DNA of 64,000 bases, taken from Ryuthela nishihirai. Lineage: Eukaryota > Arthropoda > Arachnida > Araneae > Heptathelidae. Numbering within the stretch: position 1 is the first letter of the stretch; the number at the start of each line of letters is the position of its first letter. Location of the stretch: contig JAWZYU010000011.1 in assembly GCA_038380435.1 (NCBI GenBank), positions 85,102,501 through 85,166,500 of the forward strand. The letters run 5' to 3'. The notes beneath the pieces were generated by a model that was not told the origin of the DNA, ran no database searches, and was given only the letters and a program-made list of their open reading frames with translations. Shown piece after piece: positions 57,511-64,000 of this stretch. The position numbers were made by a program, and so were the translations under genes.

Positions 57511-58943
57511 TACAGGGTGATTCAAAACTCTTGGGCCAAACTTTAAGGGGTGACCTAAACAAGCACTTTTCGTCATACAATGCATGGTCGGAACTCAAGC
57601 GGTGAAGCGCTAGAGGCGCTTTCCAGTGAGCACTTATAAGCGCTGGTTTTCGCACTCGTAGTCATTTCTACCGTATATTGCAGAACGGATGGATTTTTTC
57701 ACGAATCAGGAGAAGGTGGACATGCATTTCACGTACGGAGCTGCGGACGGGAATGCGAGGGAAGCCCAAAGACTGTACCGGGAGCGCTTTCCGACCAGAT
57801 GATTGCACCGGTATCTGTGCGAAACGGGCCCCTTTGTCAGCAGCTTGCAGGATACAGGGCATGCAAGGAGTGTGAGGAGGCCACGTGTTACAGAGTAGAT
57901 TCTACGTAGGGATGGAGATCATCCCGAATGTAGCACGAGAGTAATTTTCCATGCCGTAAGTGTGCCCCAATCGACGGTGTGGCGAGTTCTACGAGACGAA
58001 CGATTACACCCCTACCATGCACAGAGGGTGCACGCCTCGACACCTGCAGATTATCGGCCTTGTGTGGATTTTGCACAGTGGTTCCTGCAGCAGACTGCAG
58101 CGCAACCGGACTTTGATGCACATGTCTTATTCACTAATGAATGCACCTTTACACGTGAGGGCATTTTTAATACCCACAATTCACATGTGTGGGTCACCAG
58201 TAATATGCACGCCATACGTCCACATTCGTACCAGCGGCGTTTCTCCATAAATGTTTGGGCTGGATTTTCTCCCTGACCATTTGATTGGCCCATACCTTCT
58301 GCCAGCCCGACTGAAAGGGAGAAGCTACCTCACATTTTTACAAGAAGTTTTGCCAGAATTACTGAACCCTGTTCCAGCAAACATTCAAACATATATATGG
58401 TTCCAACACGACGGAGTGCCACCGCATTTCAGCGTGGATGTGCAGAACGCCTTGAATGCAACATTTCCAGGACATGGATTGATCGGGGTGGTCCCGTCGC
58501 TTGGCCACCACGATCGCCCGGTCTTTCATGTTTGGACTTTTTGCTATGGGGCCATATGAAAAGCCCCATCTACGATAGCCTCATCGATTCCAATGAGGAC
58601 CTTGTTGCCAGGATTTCTATTGCCGCTGCCGCTGTACGAGAAATGCCTGGTGTTTTCGCCCATGTACGCCGATCACTATGTCGAAGGTGTGAAGCCTGCA
58701 TTAATGTTGGCGGTCGCTCTTTTGAGCAGTTTCTGTAATTTGTTCAATAAAATTCTGTACTTTCTGTTCTGTAATTTGTTCAATAAAATTCTGCACTTTC
58801 TGTTCTGTAATTTCTGCAATTGTTTGAAACCTCTTCTGTCATTCTTGTGTTTCTTCATTTCCTGACACAGTAACTGCTAACCCCTAGCGCTTCACCGCTT
58901 CAGTTCCGACCATGCATTGTATGACGAAAAGTGCTTGTTTAGG
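57511..58943 (+). mobile_element. IS630/mariner-like transposon with long inverted repeats, right end lost
   Basis: It starts TACAGGGTGATTCAAAACTC after a (TA) run. 57560-57620 (cctaaacaagcacttttcgt, then tgcatggtcggaact) reappears inverted at 58888-58943. The arms are therefore over 100 bp, but the outer 45 or so bases of the right arm are missing. LINE sequence begins at about 58945 instead. Confidence 0.82.
57687..58738 (+). pseudogene. IS630/mariner-like transposase with DUF4817-type N-terminus, broken
   Basis: ATG at 57687 begins MDFFTNQEKVDMHFTYGAAD, then AREAQRLYRERFPTR and a stop (DUF4817/helix-turn-helix type). The middle at 57962-58275 reads MPQSTVWRVLRDERLHPYHA, then DFAQWFLQQ, then VLFTNECTFTREG, where the first catalytic Asp of the usual 'F(T/S)DE' is Asn. 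The second acid is in WFQHDGVPPHFSVDV (58400). The third motif at about 58490 is WPPRSPGLSCLDFLLWGHMK, where the catalytic residue position of 'SPDL' is Gly. It ends at EACINVGGRSFEQFL. Frameshifts plus two changed catalytic residues make it inactive. Confidence 0.75.
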
Positions 58944-58959
58944 ATTGTTTCCATCATCA

Positions 58960-60582
58960 TCATCATCATCCTAAATCAGCCATGGGCTACGGAGGTTTAA
59001 CAGATCGTGCAATTTAGTTCTCCAAGCATGTCTGTCCTGAGCTACATCTGCTGCATCCGGCCACTGCACACCAATTCTAACACGGTCCTGTTTGACATTG
59101 TCAGACCACCACATCAAAAATCTCCCCCTCTTTCTGAGGCATTTAGGCACACTGTTCATAATCCTATTCGCCAATCTATAATTATCCATACGGGCAACAT
59201 GGCCAAACCAACGGAGTCTCTCTCTGCACAATATGCTGCTTAAAGGAGGTTGCCGACTCCTTTGCCTAAGCTCATCATTAGTTACAAAGATAAACTACCT
59301 AATACCCAAGACACTAAGTAAGCATCTAGAATCAAAAGCATCAAGTTTCCTGTTATCTTGTTTACACAGCGTCCAAGTTTCACTACCATAACTAACCCTA
59401 GAAAGAACCAAACTATTATACAGTCTAATTTTAGTCTTTAGGTGTATACGCCTATTTCTCCACACTCTCCATAGATTCTTAAAAGTCCCGGCAGCAATCC
59501 CTATTCGTCTGTTAATCTCATGCTGCACATTACCAATATCTGTTACATAGCTCCCAAGATAATTAAACTGTGACACCTGCTCAAGACTGCAACCATTCAG
59601 ATTAACTGAATCACAGCCTGCCTGACCAATTTTCATCACTTTAGTTTTCTCTCTGTTTATAACCAAACCTACTCTACTACCAGTTTCATCAACAGCTCGA
59701 CTGAAAGAGTTCATCTCATCAACATCATTTGCCAAAAATGCTAAATCATCAGCATAATCTAAGTCAGAAATTTCCGTATCTCCAGTCCATTTAAGGCCAA
59801 AATCTTTCCCTCGAAGTGAATTTCGCATAACATAATCAAAAACCAAACTAAAGAGAAAAGGAGACAAAATGCGCAAAATTCTGGTGTTCGATAGAACACC
59901 AGAAGTAATGCTAAACCAATTGCTGCAAGCATTACCAACTCTCACACACGACTCAGTGTTATTACAGAGAGCTTTCATTATGTTAACTATAACTTGTCTG
60001 GTATACCTTATGATCTCACAATCAACCACAAATTATGACGATCAACAGAGTCGAAAGCCTTTTTGAAATCAACAAAGCTAGCAATCAAAGGTTTCCGAAA
60101 CTCTAAACATTTCTCAAGAATCTGCCTAAATGAAAATATCTGATCTACACATCCCCTACCACTTCTGAATCCACATCGCTCATCAAGCAATTGCCCGTCA
60201 ACCAGATTCTTAATTCTATTATGTACTAAGCACAATCATGCAAAGAACTTTACCTGGAACAGAGAGTAGGTGTAGTAGTAACCACAAGAACTGTGATCAC
60301 CTTTTTTGAAAATAGGGATAATAATAGCTCTTAAAAGATATTCAAAATTTCAGTCATCCAAGTGGTAACCGAAGTATTCCCAGCTCTAAGCATTTTCGTA
60401 GTAATTCCATCTACCCCTGGAGATTTATGAAGTTTAAGTTCAGAAATAGCCAAACTAACTTCAGATTGTGTTTTAGGGCGAACATTAAAGCCACCAATGC
60501 ATTTATCATCATTGCAAACAATGGGAGTAGAACTAACCACATTGTTTAGAACATCACTGAAATGCTCAGCCCACCTAGCCAT
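58960..60582 (-). pseudogene. LINE reverse transcriptase domain, frame-shifted
   Basis: Blocks from right to left are ELKLHKSPGVDGITTKMLRA, then VDGQLLDERCGFRSGRGCVD, then ASFVDFKKAFDSVDRHNLWL (first catalytic Asp block). A 244-codon open stretch (60029-59295) carries ISDLDYADDLAFLANDVDEM (catalytic YADD). A 10-residue insertion (VLSNTRILRI, with a small hairpin ctggtgttc/gaacaccag) lies just before LSPFLFSLVFDYV. Frameshifts separate the blocks. Confidence 0.85.
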
Positions 60583-60959
60583 GCCAGAATTATCACCTTC
60601 CTTGTTAGTTATTTCACCTTACCTTGTTTATCCTTCAATCCCTGTATACCTGTTCGTTTTCTACCACATAAAACATTAACTATCTGGTACAGCTCTCTGC
60701 TGTTGTGCTGTCTAACTGCTTCCTCAGCTTTGTCAGCCAAACCATCAAGCCAAAGATTCTTATCAGTAGCTAACTGATCCTTTACACGTTTATTAAGTTC
60801 TCTGTAATGCTTCATATTAGGACTAGTAGGGTATTGATTAAGGACATTCCTGCAGTTCTTTCTTTCCAAAATATGCTCAAGTGCCTTATCACTCAGATAA
60901 TTCTGACTCTTCTGCTCCTTTTTTCCTAAAAGAGTACTGTTAGTTTCCAAAAAAGCCTG

Positions 60960-61700
60960 CTAAAAATGGCCCCATTCTTCCTCAACTTCAGTAGTAAGCA
61001 TACCATGACTGTCATAATGACTAAGTAACCTATAGTGGTAAGCTTTGGCTATAACTGGGTCTTTCAGAACTTCAGTATTAAGAGTAAATTTCTTAACCCT
61101 AGCACAACACTTTTTAAGTTTAAGTTGCAAGACACTTTTAACAAGGTAATGGTCAGATCCAATTTCAGCTCCCCTATATGACCTGTTATTCCTAACAGAA
61201 CTAGCCCATTTGCTGTTAATTAATATATAATCAATGATATTCTTATGCAGCCCATCAGGTGAAACCCATGTGTACTTATGTATGTCGCGGTGTTTGTAAT
61301 AAGTGTTAGTTATTCTGAAACCATTGAGTTTACTTACCTGTAGGAGACGTTGCCCATTGCCATTGCAGCTACCAATACCAAAAGGGCCTATAACTCCTCC
61401 CCAAAGGACAGAGTCAGTTCCAACTTTGGCATTGAGGTCACCAAGAACAAGGGTAATATCTCCTTTCTTGACAGAATTCAAAATATCCTGAAGTTGTCCG
61501 TAAAACCTATCCTTCTCCTCCTCAACGGCATCCTCAGTGGGGGCATAACAGAAGAAAATATTCAAGTCTTTAACGCTTGTCTGAAATTTTGCTGTAAGAA
61601 ACCTTTCATTAATGCACTCCTATCCTAGAAGAGCATCACTAGCGTGTCTGCTGAGAAGCAGACCCACGCCTTGGTGATGCTTATTGTCGTCCCTCCCTGA
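60960..61700 (-). pseudogene. LINE endonuclease (EEP) domain, nearly intact
   Basis: An open stretch of 201 codons (61565-60960) reads IFFCYAPTEDAVEEEKDRFY, then GDITLVLGDLNAKVG with the conserved GDxN. TNTYYKHRDIHKYTWVSPDG follows, then IIDYILINSKW and GSDHYLVKSVLQLKLKKC with the conserved SDH. The same frame continues upstream to about 61700 (HHQGVGLLLSRHASDALLG) through one stop codon. This is the apurinic/apyrimidinic-type endonuclease that nicks target DNA. Confidence 0.85.
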
Positions 61701-61715
61701 AAAGAGAAATTTAAG

Positions 61716-62010
61716 ATTATTTTTAAGAATCTGACCTATGGAGAGAAATGGTTAGTGGGATGTTTAAAGAAACTATGTTTATTGAGAGAGGGAATGCCAA
61801 CAATATCAAACAGCCCCCTAATCGCAGACATGGGGCAAAGACCCGTTCCCCCACCGCCAAAGGCTGAAGCCATCTACACTGGAAGACTTCCTCCAATGTA
61901 GAATTTGACGATGCCATTATTATAGTGGACGGGCAAGTACAGAATTGGAGTAGAAAGGAGGAGAACACCTTTTCGAGTGTATATATTTTTTTACAATTTG
62001 TTTTGTTAAA
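61716..62010. other. No gene seen
   Basis: Sequence 5' of the truncated LINE. A short open stretch on the minus strand is not supported by any motif. Confidence 0.35.
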
Positions 62011-62017
62011 TAATATG

Positions 62018-62328
62018 TTTGCGAATAGCTGAACAGTTCTGTTCTGTTGAATTGAAATATCAGGCATCTCCTCAATTTTTTTCCTACATCCGGTCTCTAC
62101 CTGAAATAGTCAAAGTGCCTCACCAAAGATTTTAGTAACGAGTATATAATATATAATAATATATATATAATAATATGTTTATATAATAATACAGAATATA
62201 CTGTCAGCGAATAGCTGAACAGTTCTGTTCCGTTCAATTGAAATATCAGGCATCTCCTCAATATTTTTCCTACATCCGACTCTACCTGAAATAGTCAGAG
62301 TGCCTCACCAAAGATTTTAGTCACGAGC
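62018..62328. repeat. Direct duplication of about 120 bp around an AT microsatellite
   Basis: 62018-62136 and 62200-62328 both read gcgaatagctgaacagttct, then aaatatcaggcatctcctca, then cctcaccaaagattttagt. They differ at only a few positions. Between them is a (TA)n-rich stretch (62140-62185). Confidence 0.85.
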
Positions 62329-63237
62329 TTTCAATAAATTAGTCTATACTCTGTTTCACATAACGAATGGAGCGGCAAGTCTCCCTCAAAGCCTTTCTCG
62401 TCCAATCATGGCTTATTACACTTAATCACAAAAGCCAATGAAAAGCAAGATGCGACCCATGAAAATGAATCAACCCTTAACTGTCCCTGTGTGTGGTCGT
62501 CATAATGCTTCACATAAAAGGGCTACGAACCTTGAAATTTGGCAGAAGATTAAGAGTACCATGAGCTTGTGTAGTCAAAGCCGATAAGTTCAATAATAAA
62601 AGAAAAATCGGGATATTGGATAAAAGGTATTTATCTTCTGTTCGCTTATCCGTAGCTACTTCGTTTGGTTTTTTAGTGGCGAATGTCACCAACTGTTGCC
62701 AGATCTCTCATATTCCCAAAGACATTATTGTATTAGGCGTCCCACTGTATGTACGAAACTGAATTTTTTCTCCACTTTAGAGTCAGAAAGGGGAAACTCG
62801 AGTACAAAATTAGGGACCATTCAGTCAAGTATCTCGGGAATTTATGTATAGGCTTATTATGGGTACAAGTCTCTGACCTTTTCGGCCTAGGCAGTAATAC
62901 GCCCTGGATAAGGGGTGAAATCGCTGATGTGAATGCAAACACTTCGAATGCCTATTGACTGATTTCCAGCGAAGGTAGATCGTTTCCACTATTCGTTCAA
63001 AGTTTTGCCCATTTCCGATTTTTTCCACCGTCTATTAAAGCTATTTCTCCGCTATTAAAGCTATTGGGGAATTCGTAATACAAGAATCATAATATTTCAT
63101 TAGTACTCATCCAACCCAAAAATATTTTTTTTATCTATCTCTAAAAACGAAAAAAGTTGAATTCTACAAAAAACAAAGTGGAAAGAATAGATTCCATTTT
63201 GAAATAATAGGTAATTGTATGTACCGTTTGGTGACAT

Positions 63238-63340
63238 ATATTGAATAAATGTAGAGGAAAAGCTAGCCTGGTGGGATCCGCACCTCGCCTCCTGATAATA
63301 TGTCAAGGCTCTGACCACTGAGCTACCGGCAGGCGAACAA
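63238..63340 (-). mobile_element. SINE-like element, family C, copy 1
   Basis: On the minus strand a tRNA-like head (ccggtagctcagtggtcaga) is followed by tcaggaggcgaggtgcggat and a tail cctctacatttattcaat. The copy at 63822-63925 shares head and tail in the opposite orientation. The B box is poor (ggtgcggatcc). Confidence 0.55.
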
Positions 63341-63519
63341 TCCTTACCCGTCCGCGCTTGATAGCGTACGCATAGTTCTCCATACTCAGGGAATCCCTGG
63401 AAGGCTCAGTCTGAGCATATCGGCGATTCGCTGTCAGAAGGCATCAATTGTGCATAAGGGTCCGGCTGACATCTCCAAGGCATGTTCCAAACATTTCACT
63501 CCAACCTCACTGTCGGTCA

Positions 63520-63665
63520 TGTTATGATGCTTGGCTGGGTGTCACGTGTCCATAGCGAATGGACACGTGACACCCAGGCAAGCCGTGCTATTGATGATTT
63601 GCATATCTCCGATGGCTGAGTGTCCATTCCTTCTTGGTGTTGCAATTTCCACTTTGAGCAGTTAA
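63520..63665. mobile_element. Tc1-type terminal fragment with a perfect hairpin
   Basis: 63538-63575 forms a hairpin with 17-base perfect arms (gggtgtcacgtgtccat and its complement). The following bases (atgatttgcatatctccgat, then ccattccttcttggtgttgc) match the inverse of the left end of the Tc1 relic at 4745-4860. This is a terminal piece of the same Tc1 family. Confidence 0.65.
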
Positions 63666-63821
63666 CTTAAGTTTGCGGCTTTTTAATTTTATATATTGAT
63701 ATCATTAACCCGGCAAAATAAGTGTGTTTATTGTGGGTTGCGTGACTTTCGATCACCCTGTAGATACCCAATGACTAACTGTATGGTATAATGTTTAAAG
63801 CCAGCAAAAGAGTATGATTGG

Positions 63822-63925
63822 TCGACAATGGTAGCTCAGTGCTCTGAGCACCTGACGTTATCAGGAAATCGTGGGCTCGGATGTCACCCAGATAATGACA
63901 ATTTTTCCTCTATATTTATTCAATG
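63822..63925 (+). mobile_element. SINE-like element, family C, copy 2
   Basis: Head atggtagctcagtgctctga, then acgttatcaggaaatcgtgg, then gctcggatgtcacccag, tail cctctatatttattcaatga. It pairs with the inverted copy at 63238-63340. Confidence 0.55.
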
Positions 63926-64000
63926 AGTTCCTTTTTATCTTAAACCCCTAAAAAAGGCATTTTTGCTGTCTACACTCACCCGTTGTCCTGGGGTGGTGAT

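Larger units (their letters stand above)
58945..61715 (-). mobile_element. EEP-RT LINE, most complete copy 8
   Basis: The 3' tail is (ATG)n-like, seen as catcatcatcatcatcatcc at 58951. On the minus strand come an EEP endonuclease, a linker with KLNKRVKDQL, an RT domain and a C-terminal zinc-less block (RERLRWFGHVARMDNYRLAN, ADNVKQDRVRIGVQWPDAAD). It is 5'-truncated near 61715. Overall order and tail suggest an RTE-like clade; this is inference. Other copies in the window: 11640, 17750, 23066, 25920, 38128, 47275 and 52385/55256. Confidence 0.9.

Noticed and set aside
57962..58276. A 104-codon open frame considered as a host gene
   Set aside because: It lies between long inverted repeats and reads as the middle of an IS630-like transposase with frame-shifted neighbours.

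Overview
Eukaryotic nuclear DNA, AT-rich, with spliced exons, GT-AG introns and very dense transposon debris. Tc1/mariner, IS630-like, hAT-type MITE, EEP-RT LINE and tRNA-derived SINE families together suggest an arthropod, possibly a chelicerate. That taxonomic guess is inference. I see no bacterial-type operon, no CRISPR array and no convincing functional tRNA or rRNA gene.

The one host gene I can support is on the minus strand. It is the 3' portion of a 'nose resistant to fluoxetine' (NRF-6)-like acyltransferase-3 membrane protein. Six exons (42285-42364, 40832-40954, 36635-36755, 34368-34554, 22415-22557, 10146-10361) join in phase to 870 nt (289 codons plus a TAA stop). The 5' exons are not found and may lie past base 64000. 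Two introns of about 12 kb each (10362-22414 and 22558-34367) hold much of the repeat content.

Layout. 401-2498 is a 43-bp minisatellite with 48 full units. 2514-4279 is an ORF1-only non-LTR element with a perfect 12-bp target duplication. 4.7-9.7 kb holds a Tc1 relic, two hAT-like MITEs and a SINE. 10.1-10.4 kb is the terminal NRF-6 exon. 10.9-20.6 kb holds Tc1 relics, LINE fragments, a SINE, related TTCCGTCGAA-rich repeats and a palindrome-rich MITE. 22-42 kb holds NRF-6 exons 5 to 1 separated by LINEs, SINEs, Tc1 copies, a possible LTR remnant and the first copy of an unusual ORF family. 43-52 kb is Tc1 relics, SINEs and LINE pieces. 52.9-55.3 kb is the second copy of the unusual ORF family. 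57.5-58.9 kb is an IS630-like element with a DUF4817-like N-terminus. 58.9-61.7 kb is the most complete LINE. 62-64 kb holds duplications and a third SINE-like family.

The most interesting structure is at 52905-55255. A degenerate gene of an otherwise unrecognised family sits exactly inside a LINE, bounded by CACTGG...CCAGTG and flanked by TTA on both sides. A second copy at 28429 starts with the same TTA/CACTGG junction. This suggests the family is the transposase gene of a CACTA-like (CMC) DNA transposon.
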